From contig NC_049981.1 in assembly GCF_000003815.2 (NCBI RefSeq), forward strand, positions 29,769,535-29,833,534: a stretch of 64,000 nt of DNA, in the 5' to 3' direction. Source of the DNA: Branchiostoma floridae. Its lineage: Eukaryota; Chordata; Leptocardii; Amphioxiformes; Branchiostomatidae. The first letter of the stretch is position 1. Every line of letters begins with the position of its first letter. The notes beneath the pieces were generated by a model that saw nothing but the letters and a program-made list of their open reading frames with translations, was not told the origin of the DNA and ran no database searches. This document shows positions 11,001 to 22,200 of this stretch, piece by piece. Position numbers and translations under genes: made by a program.

Positions 11001-12789
11001 ACATGGGGCTGCTAACTTTACGTCAACATCCAAAATCACAAATCCTTAACAACATGTACGAGCGGAGCCTTCTGATCTAAAAGTTACAGAAATTACTTTG
11101 ATTTTCATTTAACTGTTGCACATGTTTTCTTTTCTTTTCGTACAGATCTATAAGAGAAAAACAGGTGAAGTGGTGTACTATGACAAGAAATATGGGAGAA
11201 GCCTCGATGAAAACCATGTTGGCATGGGTGAGAAAGTTTATTTTCAATCCATTATCAAGCTAGTCATGAATTGTTAAGTTCTGTCTTTGTTTGTCTAATT
11301 CACTGGTAAAAGGAAGTTTAAAATGTATTGACAATAAGGCACATGGCGATCAAACTTTGAACCACTTCTCATTACCTGGTATCCATTCCCCTTCTATACA
11401 TAAAGATGGGTAATGTTAACCTTAATTGCTTTGGCACATTGTGAGTTTGATCCCCGGCCGAGTCATACCAAAGAAGTTTGAAAATGGTACATGCTGCTCT
11501 CTCTGCTTAGCACTCAGTATTCGGGAAAGGAGTATCAGGGCTCGAAATATTTTTCCTGCATACCTGCACCGGTGCAGGTAACATTGAACATTACCTGCAC
11601 CAGACAAATTTTACCTGCACCACTCTGAATTTAGGAAGTATGGATCATACTAGAATTGTTCAGAAACCATTCATTTGCTATTTCTTCTTTAATACACTAT
11701 ATGTGGTAACAGTCAATGCAGCTAATAACAATCCACATACACCTACATTATAGGACATTTATGTAAGTGTATAAAACCCAGTACATGGACCAGTGCAGGT
11801 TAGGTGTAAGTAGACACAGGAAATACCTGCACAGCTCCAATTTTACCTGCACTAACCTGCATATGCAGGTGGTATTTCGAGCCCTGCGTATGGTAATTGA
11901 ACACACACCACTACCAGTGGACTCGCCCACTGTTGAGCCAAAAATCGGTTACTCAAGCAACTGGATATGATTTTGACTATAATAAGTTGGTTCCATAGGA
12001 GACAGGTTTGGAATGATGCTCATATCTTTTCCAACAGGACTGACTAAATACCTGACCATGGACGGGACCTGTCCGCTGCAAGTCCGAGTGTTACAGGCCA
12101 TCCTGCGTCGCCTGGAGAGAATCAAACGGTTCATCAAGACCCAGTCTCAGATTTGCCTCTTCTCCAGCTCCCTCCTCATTGTTTATGAAGGAGAAACAGA
12201 GAACTCCTTGGAGAACTCCTTGGAGGAATCTACACCAAACTCCGGAGAGAACAGTACAGAGAACTCTACACATGAAGTCCTAACCGACACAGGCCGTTCT
12301 TTGCACTCAGTGGCTGTAGCAAGTGATGACATATCTTTTGATGACATGCAACACTTGTCAAATTACGCAGCATCACATTCCAAGGGAAATAAAAACGTTG
12401 AAGCTGTTTCAGAACCTAGATTGCGGCAATTCCCATCCCAGAATGCCATTGGGTTGACACAGGAGGTCCCAGAGGCAAAAAGGGTCAACGGACCACATAC
12501 GCACGTGTCGGGTCAAGGGGCAAAGGGCAAAGCAGGGTCAACTGAACAGGCTGTTGCAGCCACACGCCACTCAGGTTCACAGAGAGACGCTGATGCTGAT
12601 TGGTCACCACCAGTAGAGGATGGGCTATCCTGTCCAATCAGAAACAGTGAGACAGACTGTAGAGTTCAGACTAAGATTGATGTGAGAATGATTGACTTTG
12701 CCCATGTTTTTCCCTCTGACCATATTGACGAAAACTACCTGTATGGTATAAAGAACTTGATAAGCTATCTAGAAAGGATAGGTTCATGA
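8097..12789 (+). CDS. IPMK: Inositol polyphosphate multikinase, complete, six exons
   Basis: Exons are 8097-8274, 9533-9715, 10335-10399, 10523-10630, 11146-11227 and 12038-12789. Borders and phases all agree, and the product is 455 aa. Family hallmarks: HQVAGHRYG (exon 1), LQPPPRG and ELGFYQKIF (exon 2), the catalytic IPK signature PCILDVKVG (residues 136-144, split by intron 3), SSLLIVYEG (about 249-257) and C-terminal MIDFAHVFPSDHIDENYLYG (metal-binding Asp near 425). Between the last two is a Ser/Glu-rich, low-complexity insert of about 160 residues, as in vertebrate IPMK. The kinase phosphorylates Ins(1,4,5)P3 at positions 6 and 3 towards InsP5 and can act on PIP2 in the nucleus. The start was chosen because it opens the frame that carries HQVAGH. 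It is 296 bp from the divergent helicase start. Confidence 0.95.
8590..9420 (-). pseudogene. Decayed 3' fragment of a CR1/Jockey-like LINE reverse transcriptase ORF
   Basis: The minus strand encodes the C-terminal part of a non-LTR retrotransposon ORF2: CEKLQHDINSICSWEKTWLM, then FNPSKCEVM, STKYLGLHMSSNLTW, KANRTLGMLRR and ALVRPALEYGCSVWDPHT. It continues after frameshifts with YYRLSFFPRTIREWN and a stop near 8655. The catalytic palm and the endonuclease are missing, and at least one frameshift lies near 8988. It sits within IPMK intron 1, antisense to IPMK, and is clearly dead. Confidence 0.88.
9806..9960 (-). repeat. tRNA-derived SINE fragment (family A)
   Basis: On the minus strand there is a tRNA-like head with a B-box-like 'ggttcgaaccctg' and an A-box-like 'gcgtaatcagcagcgc'. 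It is followed by the body motif 'gtgcccttggggaaggcact'. Related copies lie at 20875-21015 (body only) and 55072-55335. It is in intron 2 of IPMK. A true tRNA is unlikely because no complete cloverleaf can be drawn. Confidence 0.65.
11420..11945. repeat. SINE family B copy, split by a later insertion
   Basis: The flanks (about 11440-11530 and 11887-11945) match the two halves of the SINE at 27245-27475: 'aatggtacat', 'tctctgcttagcac' and 'gagtat', then 'cacaccactaccag' and 'ggactcgccc'. The interruption at about 11538-11886 is a separate TIR element. It lies in the last intron of IPMK. Confidence 0.7.
11538..11886. mobile_element. TIR element inserted into the SINE at 11420-11945
   Basis: Left end 'agggctcgaaatatt' and right end 'ggtatttcgagccct' are inverted repeats. 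The interior is full of 'acctgcac' and 'gtgcaggt' palindromic motifs. The SINE text resumes directly after it, with 'gtat' repeated on both sides as a possible target duplication. Confidence 0.75.
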
Positions 12790-13067
12790 TCAAGACAGAA
12801 AACAATGGACTATTTTACAAAGAAAAGTTACATAATGTTGCTTTCATCCTATTGCGAGGGGTACTGGGTGATTATTTTTAATTCAAAAAGCCTAGGGTCA
12901 CATTTCCAAACCAGTGGCCAAGGACACAAGGTATGATGATACAAAAGACAACAAAAACAAGAAGGCATGATTTGTATATATTTCTTGGTATACATTTTTA
13001 TTTCTCCTGAAAGCCCGGCTAGGCCCTAGTTACATCTGAGGTCTCAGTGCCACAGGTGACCGTCAGG
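12790..13067 (+). other. Probable IPMK 3' UTR and unannotated DNA
   Basis: Follows the IPMK stop codon (TGA 12787-12789). No further exon or gene is recognised. The transcript end cannot be placed from sequence alone. Confidence 0.4.
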
Positions 13068-13679
13068 TAGCCTGTGTTTACACAAGCTCTCGCCGGCTGG
13101 GCTTAATGACCCCCTCCCCAATCGTAGGGCCGGCCGTAGGGGCGCGATTTTATTCAGGCTACCCGTCAGGGATATAGCCCTGATCCGGCCCTGAGGCCAT
13201 CTATTTGTTGCTAGGTCCCGGCTTCATTTTGAGTCCGACTTAAATTCAACCTGGGGCTCAGCCTGGCTAAGAAATGCCCCGGGAGCAACAAGTTGTCCCA
13301 CAAAGCCATGTAGGGGCCACGACCAAAAGTGCCAAAAAGGCAGACCATGCACCGGCAGGACCCTTTTTCCATTTGGGACTGTAGCAGGGGTTCTAGCCAG
13401 CATCCGAACTTGCTGCTGGGGACAGACATGAATTTTGCCTTGCCGTCCTCTATGATGGACAAAAAATCGGCACGTAAAGATATTAAATACTGATTAATTA
13501 CTGATGCCATGCAGAGTCTACAAGCAAAATTTGTCCCTCAATGCAGGAAATACATTTTTGAGGGTTCCAGGGGGAACACATAGCCTGACTAAAATCCTAG
13601 CGGCCAGCCCTACAATTGCCGCCGCCCTAGGAGGGGGTTATTAACACCAGCCAGCGAGAGCTAGTGTAAACACAGGCTT
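13068..13679. mobile_element. TIR element, family 2 (about 610 bp)
   Basis: Left end 'tagcctgtgtttacacaagc' and right end 'ctagtgtaaacacaggct' are inverted copies. The homology runs inward for roughly 90 bp (ccagccggcg, gggccggccg and their inverses). No transposase is visible. A diverged single end of the same family lies at 15985-16078. Confidence 0.8.
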
Positions 13680-14206
13680 GGGGAACACACTCCCAGACCC
13701 AATAGGATCGTTGTCCCTTGACAGGATTTCCAAACTCAAAATCCAGGGGACGGGGAAAAAAATTCAGGCTGGCTAGAAGGCTGGACTGTAGCCTTAGAAA
13801 TGTAATCCTAGCACAAGACTGGACTGATTGGTTAGCTGTATTCACACCATGGACGTACCATATTGATAAGCGTGGTACGTTGGTATCTCAATCTCAAGAT
13901 TATGTACTTGCCATATTCTCTTTTGCAAGTATTGAAAATGACGCAAACAAAAACACTAAATGTGTGGCATATATTATTGGTTATTCCACAGAGAAATCCC
14001 TAAAGATGTATAAAGTCAATGTTTGAAACCGTTTTGACCTCTTGTGTGATACTCATGCCAAAGTGTCTATTTTAGCAAAAAGCCCTATATAGAAGGCCAG
14101 CTATGTCAAATAGATAATAATGGTCTATTTTCAATGTTGTCCTAAATATTTGTAACAGTAATAGTGGTAGTCTGGTAAGCTATATTTATATCATGTGTGG
14201 TCCTCC

Positions 14207-14935
14207 CTATAGTCTGGTATCCAGACATGATAATTAGGTTAATCAAACCTAACCCAGAAAGACATCGAGCTTATGTTGTGGTCTTCTAGATGCATCTTGT
14301 ACAGGACTATTGTGATGTATCATGTTCAGAACTACCTGTTGTCACATAGGAAGAGATAGAAGACCAGTGTCACTTACCTGGATCTGTTAAATCTTAGGTA
14401 CACTGTATGTTCTTCGGCACTCAGTGTAAGCGCAAACTCGTCTGTCCGGGGCTGTAACAGGCCCCTCCTCGGAGATGTTTTGCAGGCTGCTATAAGTGGG
14501 ATTTAATCAGGCTATGGCCTTCGGCAAACCAAGTACATCCCAGTTTTTTTTTAAGTGGCGTAGTAAGTTAGAATAGGCATAGGTTTTCTCTTAGTCTGGT
14601 ATCCAGACATCATTATTGGGTAAATGAAACCTAGCCCCAAAAGACAATTGGGTCATGTTGTGGTCCTCTAGATGCATCTTATACAAGACTATTGTGATGT
14701 ATCATGTTTAGAACTACTTGTTGTCATACAGGAAGAGATAGAAGACCAGTTTCACTGTCCTAAATCCAGTCATTTTTAGGTACTTCGGCACTCTGTGTAA
14801 CGCAAACTCCACTGGCCTGGACTGTAACAGGTCTACGGAGGTTGTGCGGGCTGCTATAAGTGTGATTTAATCAGGCTATGTCCTTCAGTAACAAGGTACA
14901 TCCCAGTTTTTTTAAGTGGTGTAGATAGTATAGGT
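14207..14935. repeat. Tandem duplication, unit about 380 bp
   Basis: The unit starting 'tagtctggtatccagacat' at about 14208 is repeated from about 14592. Matching blocks in the same order include 'ctagatgcatctt', 'gactattgtgatgtatcatg', 'gaagagatagaagaccagt' and 'gctataagtg'. Both copies carry scattered differences, so the duplication is not recent. Non-coding. Confidence 0.85.
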
Positions 14936-15063
14936 ATTGTGCATAGAAATATGGAATTATACAGTGTGATTGTTTAAAGTATGCAATGGTGTCACTGTAT
15001 ACTCTACTCTTGGAACAAGACTCGAATTGTACCTCAGGTATTGCTTCTGTGTTTTTCCTTCTG

Positions 15064-15808
15064 CCTAATGAACCCATACTGCAGAAATAGTTACCTGATG
15101 AACCCATACTACAGAAATAGTTACCTGATGAACCCATACTGCAGAAAAAGTTAACCTGATGAACCTATAATGCAGAAATAGTTAACCTGATGAACCCATA
15201 TTGCAGAAATAGTTACATGATGAACCCATACTGCAGAAATAGTTACCTGATGAACCCATGCTGCAGAAATAGTTACATGATGAACCCATACTGCAGAAAT
15301 AGTTCCGTGATGAACCTATACTGCAGAAATAGTTACCTGATGAACCCATACTGCAGACATAGTGACCTGATGAACCCATACTGCAGACATAGTTACATGA
15401 TGAACCTATACTGCAGAAATAGTTAACCTGATGAACCCATACTGCAGAAATAGTTACCTGATGAACCCATACTGCAGAAATAGTTACCTGATTAACCCAT
15501 ACTGCAGAAATAGTTACCTGAAGAACCCATACTGCAGAAATAGTTACCTGATGAACCCATACTGCAGAAATAGTTACCTGATCAACCCATACTGCAGAAA
15601 TAGTTACCTGATGAACCCATACTGCAGAAATAGTTACCTGATGAACCCACACTGCAGAAATAGTTACCTGATGAACCCATACTGCAGAAATAGTTACCTG
15701 ATGAACCCATACTGCAGAAGTAGTTACCTGATGAACCCATACTGCAGAAATAGTTACCTGATGAACCCATACTGCAGAAATAGTTAACCTGATGAACCCA
15801 TACTGCAG
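15064..15808. repeat. 30-bp minisatellite, about 25 copies
   Basis: The unit is tandemly repeated; its core is 'aacccatactgcagaaatag' plus 'ttacctgatg'. A few units have one extra base (ttaacc), which shifts register. Because 30 is divisible by three and the unit lacks stops in several frames, long artificial open frames arise on both strands. These are repeats, not genes: frames break exactly where the register shifts. Confidence 0.97.
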
Positions 15809-15984
15809 AGATCCGTCAGACAAAGGGAAATGATAACCCTCTCGTGGAGTAACTGTCCAGGCCGACTGTTTACCCAGTGTTTTTGGCGAAGTTTTCAATT
15901 ACTGTCCGCACCCCCGTAAGAAAGGGCCGACGGTGAAGGCTACAATTTTGTCACGATGAAGCCAGGTAACGTTTGTTATCCCCA

Positions 15985-16078
15985 AAATCGCGCTCCTAGC
16001 GGCCGGCCTTACAGTTGCCGTTACCTTGAGAAGACGGTCATTAACCCCAGCCAGCTAGAAATTGTGTAAATACAGGCT
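15985..16078. mobile_element. Single end of TIR family 2
   Basis: The text 'ctcctagcggccggccttac', then 'agttgccg', 'cattaaccccagccagc' and 'gtaaatacaggct', matches the right end of the element at 13068-13679. No partner end is seen nearby, so it is truncated. Confidence 0.65.
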
Positions 16079-16585
16079 AACACACGCTATATTCATTGTT
16101 TGTTATTTTTTAGTGTGATTTTTGTTTGTTTTTAAACAGAGTTGTTAGTGAGATTCATGAAGTCAACGCAATATCTTCAAAATATTGCTTTTTTAAAAGA
16201 CCGCCCGCCAATTTGAAATAGCCCGTTTCTGAAAACAACGGACATAGGTTATCCAGCGGATAAAGGTGAACTATCATTAGTTTACAAAGTGGTACGTAAT
16301 TTGTATTCGTGTTAACTTAATGAAATAGAGAGTTGTAAGGATTGCACGTCAGTTTGAACAACAACAGCACGACCGCAAATGCCATGTTACAGCTCCGCGG
16401 GTGTGGCTAAAATGTGGGGAACCGGGTGAGTGAGAAGAGACATACCTTGAATTCTGAGCGATTTGTTATCAGATCGTTTCTGACCCACACCGCACCTAAA
16501 ACTAAAAGCGTGCCAAGCCAGTAACACAGTAGCCGACTCCCCTAGCGTACTATTGACTCAATTTGTCCACTTTCTACTATTAGAC

Positions 16586-16760
16586 TAATCTCCAAGCAGA
16601 TCCTGCGGTGTCATAAGATAGTATCAAAGCTGACCAAGGAGTATAGCCGGCCAAAGGGAGTCAGACGGGCAACTGTAGCATACACACTCTTAGGCCGGCT
16701 TTACTCCTCTGTCAGCTTTTGATACTATCTTATACTACCATAGGATCCGCTTGGAGATAA
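16586..16760. mobile_element. Foldback MITE with ctccaagcag ends, copy 1
   Basis: Outer ends 'taatctccaagcagatcc' and 'ggatccgcttggagataa' are inverted. The arms also share 'cataagatagtatcaaagct' and its inverse 'agcttttgatactatctta'. The whole 175 bp is a long hairpin with a short loop. Other members lie at 18194-18388, 18415-18592, 25936-26075 and 58887-58967. Confidence 0.85.
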
Positions 16761-16797
16761 CTATTAGACCACCGATCCACGGAGCCTGGTAGAGGCT

Positions 16798-17712
16798 AAT
16801 AAGGCCATGTTGATTTGATTCTATGGATGACATCCGCGCTCGCACCAATTTTCGGCCGTTTCCACACAAAAAAAAAGTTTTCGACCACACAGTAAATTGT
16901 GCAAAGCAGTTGTAAAATGAGAAAAAATGAGCACAAATATTCCGTAGATTGAAAAAAAGTATCAGAAAACAGATAACCAATGTCATAGAATGCCAAAATA
17001 AATATAAAGTCAAAGAATAAGATGTGAAAGGACAGAAAGAAAAAAATCTATTGTTGGTAGGGGAAGGTACCAGTACAGAAAATTCAGGTATAGGTCCCGT
17101 TCAGGTCCAGAGGATCATTTCCAGGTCCGGACCTGAACCTGGACCTGATTGTCTGTGGAAACTTGAGAACTGGCAATACTCAAAACAATGGTAATTGGTC
17201 AATTTTGCTACAAAGGAATCTGTTTGGTGGATTATTGGACTACCACTGGCATTTTAAAAATTCCATCTCCATGTAATAAAGGCTAACTGTCTCTGTACCT
17301 CTGACTGTAGAAACTTGGTACAATATAATTGACTATAAACTCTACTTAACTTCGCTATTGTTGTCTTCTTGGCCCGGTAAGACCCCAAATGCCTGCTGAC
17401 ATAGTGTGTCCATTTTGTAATTGGCGAAACCTGTTCCTCTGATTTTTTTTTTTTTCAGGTCTGTTTTTTTTCGGATTGTTCCAAGAAGAAAAACAAATGT
17501 TTTGCACCCGTATGATGTACTGGTCCCTACACCTAACTGTTGGTATGCCATATTATGTGTGTTTGTCCTATGTTCAACCTTCCTGGCCACTTTTATTTCA
17601 TACTGAAGGCAACTTTTTTTTTTGGCCAAACTTTTTTTTTATTCGCTCGCTCGCATCAGTTTTGGAGTTCACAGAGGATGTCATCCATATAATCAAATCA
17701 ACATGGCCTAAC
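16798..17712. mobile_element. TIR element, family 1 copy 2, containing a nested insertion
   Basis: The left end 'aaggccatgttgatttgatt' and the right end 'aatcaaatcaacatggccta' are inverted. Inner text is shared with copy 1 (1797-2174) in inverted orientation: 'caccaattttc' and 'gttgcc...' blocks. It is about 540 bp longer than copy 1, and the excess is the nested element at about 17053-17530. Confidence 0.75.
17053..17530. mobile_element. Nested element related to 42860-43250
   Basis: It shares ordered blocks with 42860-43250: 'ggacctgaacctggacct', 'actgtctgtg' or 'attgtctgtg', 'atactcaaaacaatgg', 'gaatctgtttggtgg' and a terminal 'caggtctgt' run. The ends are weakly inverted ('ggtaccagtac' and 'gtactggtccc'). 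It interrupts TIR family 1 copy 2. A related end may lie at 31745-31815. Confidence 0.65.
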
Positions 17713-18193
17713 ACAGAACATTGGGTTTTGGCAGATCATCTTACTAGTATTTCTTTCATGACCTATTAAACAGTAGTAACTTCATGAAAAAATGGAGTAC
17801 TGTTTCGTGTGTGTGCCTGTGCGTGTGTTTGTGTTTCCAAATTTTTTAGTCAGCATAACTAAGAACCTCTGGAAAGATTACGATATTTGGTACGTAGGTA
17901 GGTGTTGGGAAGACGAAGGTCAGGGTCGATTTTGGCCCCTCTGGTATGTGACCTTGGTACTGCAGCAGAAATGTTGTTTTCTATATCTTTTGACCTGGAC
18001 GTGATTTCTTGCTGAGAAATAGCTTGCGACGTAAGGAAGAAGTTGTGTATGTTTAGGCCCCCTAGCAGCTTGCTCTGGTTCTGAGAGTTGCCAACAATTT
18101 TCACGCCACCATTTTGGACATGACATTTCCCCAGAGCATTTCCCCGACCCTACTACGGCCCTGTCGAGTGTTGGCCTAGCTCTACTACTCTAA

Positions 18194-18388
18194 TACTCTC
18201 CAAGCAGAGGTTAGGCTCCTGCTTTTTTTTTTAAGTTTTTTTTTCAGTCGTCTTTATCGGGCTTTCTATTTTGAACTCTTTCTTGGTGTCTCGCGAACTC
18301 ACATCAAGAAAGAGTACAAAATAGAAAGCCCGATAAAACGACTAGAAAACGTTAAAAAAAACGGGGCCTAACCTCTGCTTGGAGAGTA
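18194..18388. mobile_element. Foldback MITE with ctccaagcag ends, copy 2 (near-perfect hairpin)
   Basis: The left arm 'tactctccaagcagaggtta' is matched by the right arm 'taacctctgcttggagagta'. Inner arms 'atcgggctttctatttt' and 'aaaatagaaagcccgat' pair too. The loop around 'tctcgcgaactcac' is very short. No coding content. Confidence 0.9.
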
Positions 18389-18414
18389 GGACTGTCCATG
18401 GCCGGCTTTACTAC

Positions 18415-18592
18415 CTACTCCAAGCAGATCCTACGATAGCATAAAATAGTATCAAAAGCTGGCAGAGAAGTGAAGCCTTTAAACGTGTGTTTCGCTACCA
18501 ACAAATTGGCACCTCTTGGCTGACTAGAACACTCCTTGGCCAGTTTGGTACTATCTTATGCCATTAGGTCGGATCTGCTTGGAGATTATTAC
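18415..18592. mobile_element. Foldback MITE with ctccaagcag ends, copy 3
   Basis: The inverted ends 'ctccaagcagatcc' and 'ggatctgcttggag' enclose 'agtatcaaaagctggc' and its partial inverse. It lies only about 25 bp from copy 2 and is closer in sequence to copy 1 at 16586-16760. Confidence 0.8.
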
Positions 18593-19256
18593 TCCCCGTG
18601 TACCCGACCGTTGTACCGCCGCCCACGGACTGCCATTCAGCTGACCGAACTGCCAACTTCTTTGTGTGCAGAGCCATCGAAAACAAACACTTTCTGTGGG
18701 AAAACATGCTGGGCTCTTTAAAAATCCGGGCTGCTTCGGAGTTGTGAGGGTAGGGGACGGACTGTCGGGTATCTGCACCATTTTCTGCCATTTTTAAGGC
18801 AAAATCGGGAAAATAACAACTTCGGAAAGGTCGGGGAACTCTTCTAGGTTCGGTTGACCATCACTGTGTTGAACAGTGATCCTCGGGAATTTTTATATGA
18901 TTTTTTGTTTCCAATTTTTTATTGACGGGGGAGCGGCATTCTTTAAGGCTATCCCGTGTCGTGAGCGCGGAGCTTTCTGATTGGTGGCGCGCTTTTGTGA
19001 ATGACTTTATTTATTATGCAGGACGACGCAAGCGACCGGTCGTCCAACCACACGAGAGGAATATCTGTGTTGCTTAGCTCGGACACACAAGTCGGCCTGC
19101 AATGGGGACCTCGTGTTGAAGAATATATCCCCTTGACAAAAATATATTTTCTGGCCAACCTTTAGTACACATTCTTACAACAACAACAACAACAACGCGC
19201 GAGACGCTGTCGGGGTTTCAGTCTGGTCTCACTTTACTTGACATCGTGCCAAGACG

Positions 19257-22200
19257 ATGTCTGGCTCCGTGGACGACCCCGTCTGCATTCACCGGCCCAA
19301 GCGTGTGAGGTCCTCGGACTCCCTGCGGCTTCGGCCCGAGCCCACCGCCACTGCCGGCCCGCTCAGTCCCAAGCGCTGCCTCGAGCTGGACGGAGTGATC
19401 GACGTGCTCCGAGCCTACGACTCTTACGAAGGAGGCGTGAACTGTTCGATTTGTGGTGAGTGTGGTTTCCTGTTTAAGGACTTCCATTTCCTATAGTGGC
19501 TTGCGGCATTATTAAAGCACACCACATACTTGGGTAACAATAGGGCTCGGTTGTTTTTCACAAAAGCTACTATCGGTACGCCACGAAAAATTTCCCCTAA
19601 CAGGGCTTCCCCGACCTTTTACCAAACGACACCTAGTGTATTTTGTGTCGCTTGTGTTCGTCTACCGCCACACGAAATTTCGTGCGCGAACGCCTTTTCT
19701 TACTATTTTTTCTCGATTTTTTAAGTATTTTTCTAGGCGAAAAATAACGCGAGCCACACATGGCCATTGAATATGTAACAGATAGCTTGTTTGCGTACGT
19801 GGCTCAGTGACCTCTGTGCTCGTAATTATGCCAACTTTTCCCGCCAAAATTCCTGGCGGTGTCCCACTAGCCTACTCTGCACAGGCTGGGTTCTGTCGTC
19901 TTTTTGAGCGTTTTTGTGGGGTTTTCAATTTTGTAGGGTTTCCTTTTTTGTTCCCCAGCTAATCAGAAAACCTCACAAAGTCGGAAAATGGAAAACCTGA
20001 CAAAAACGCCTGAGAAGAATACTAACGTTTACCAGACCTGGGAAGGACGCTTGTATAGGATACGGGTTATATCGGTATAATATATCGTTTTTTAGAATTT
20101 TAAATTTTAACGTAAATGTTGAACAGTTTGAACTTTTCTGTGTCGCCTGGTGTGTGCTTTCGTCTCGTAGAAACGTGTTGTGCGACTTGAACATTTTGCG
20201 CACGCACGCACGCACACAGACACACACACGTACACACACACTCACATACACACACGCTCGCGCCCGCGCATGGACACAAAGAAGAAGACAATGCCGATAG
20301 TGCAAAAAGCATTATCCCGATCAGCATTAGCAACAAATGAAATTTACCTGTATGTCTAACCTACTTCGACGGCTTAGCAAGATATGTTTTATGTTTATGA
20401 TTTCTGCATATTTACTTTCAGAAGATTCTCTCAGAAAAATGTTGGCTCGGTTTATGCTTTGTCGATCTATTGTTTTGTTGACACAGTTCTACATACCATT
20501 GCTATAGGATGCCTGGATAATTTCTATTTTAAGTAATGCCATGTCAATTTTGCATGCGGGACGACAAGTTAATTGTGCGTGAATTATTCGTCAGGTATTT
20601 TCGTAACCTTTTGTCAGCTGCATTTTTTCAATTACGTGTAAGGCAGGTTCAAATTATATATTCTGTCAACCTTCTGGTGTAAGGTTTCCGTTGTGTCTAT
20701 CGTATATATATAAGACTTTTAGAAATTTCCATTGCAGTGATTGCTTGCTGTAATTCTTAGCTTGCTTTAGCAATATGAATAGAGCAGTAACGTATACAGG
20801 CATAGAAATATAACACGACCAATGAAAAATGATCACGTAAATCAACCGAACATTTTTTTTTAAAGAAGGTAAGGTCTAGAACTTTCCATAGACTTTTTGA
20901 GACCGTAGGTCCAGTGGGTTGTTATCCACTGTGTCTAGGGCACGGTGTTGGAAGGCGGAGCCCATCCCTCTCACCGCCTTGTACCTCCCCAACCGAAGTC
21001 AGGTGCCCATTTTACACCTATTAAAGTAAAATAGCACATAGAATAGTTAACGTAAAGTTGTTAAGATATTGTTCCCATATAATTATCAAGTAGCCTTACC
21101 TTTTATCATGTGTGAATCTTATGCACATGGTATGGTTTGTATACGCGTTCCTGTGTGTCTAGTCACTAGTGGTTGTCCTGTTAAGTTGTTGAAAAGACCA
21201 CAGGAAGAATAGCCAGAATATACCTGTATATTGTGCTAAATGTGGATCTGAATAAAGTCAAGGTCAATCTGCGCGAAGATGCGTAGCGGAATTCGGCCAG
21301 GTAATGTTTGTAGTTCTATTTCTGTCTGGTACACTTTACCCCTCTCGTGTTTAACATTGATGTGATACAGCGACCCCTGTCTGTCTTCAAATAGCTTTCG
21401 GCAAAATATCTGGGCGAAGAATGAAGTTGCATCATGTACTGAATGTAAATACGTTTTCTTGTTGCACCAGGATACAAGAAATCAGCATACATGACAAACA
21501 CTCAATGACGATGTATTATCTTAAACGCTTTTCGTCCCTTAGTAAGGATTTTTTGTTATGACTGATTTGGCACTAACGTTAACTCAAGAGTGACCTAAAT
21601 AAGCTTTTGACAGACAATTGCTGTATTTATTGTCATATACCTTAATGATCCTTAATATTTGAAAAAAATTATCTGCCATGGTTTCTCATATTTCGCCCGT
21701 GTGGTGTGATGACGACAATTTTAAGCGATATGTATACATAACGCATCGTTAACGTTTGAGAGAAGACGATCATTTTTAGCCTGGTATATTACGGCTGGAT
21801 ACCAGGCTAGATCATTTTGGCAAATTTTTGGACAAAATCACGTGAGGAGGAGGAGGGGGCGGGTGACATGTCACGTGTGACTCATGTATCCCTCCGCCCC
21901 TGTGACCCCTCACCGCTCAGACTTCACAAAAACGTTTCCGTGAACATTTCTCACATTTCGTTGAAGAGATTCATTAGTCACGTATGAGCACTGTTCATAG
22001 AATTTCCATCTTTTTAAAGGTACCTCCAAATTTTAGATAGCTGGAAGCCTGGAACCTCTAAATTAATCTAGCCATCGAAAATTTGGATGGTGGATGTACG
22101 TGTGTATACCTTTTAATAGAAGTTTTCTGTTTATAGATGAAAATTTTATCAACATCTCACATTTCACAGGTACAAGCCAGGGTACAAGCGTTGTGAATAG

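Noticed and set aside
15064-15808. CRISPR-like regular array
   Set aside because: Units are head to tail with no spacers, in animal DNA.
15182-15898. A 238-codon open frame on the minus strand (and 118 codons on the plus strand) through the 30-bp repeat
   Set aside because: Pure minisatellite translation; frames exist on both strands and break where unit length changes. No start context, domain or splice structure.
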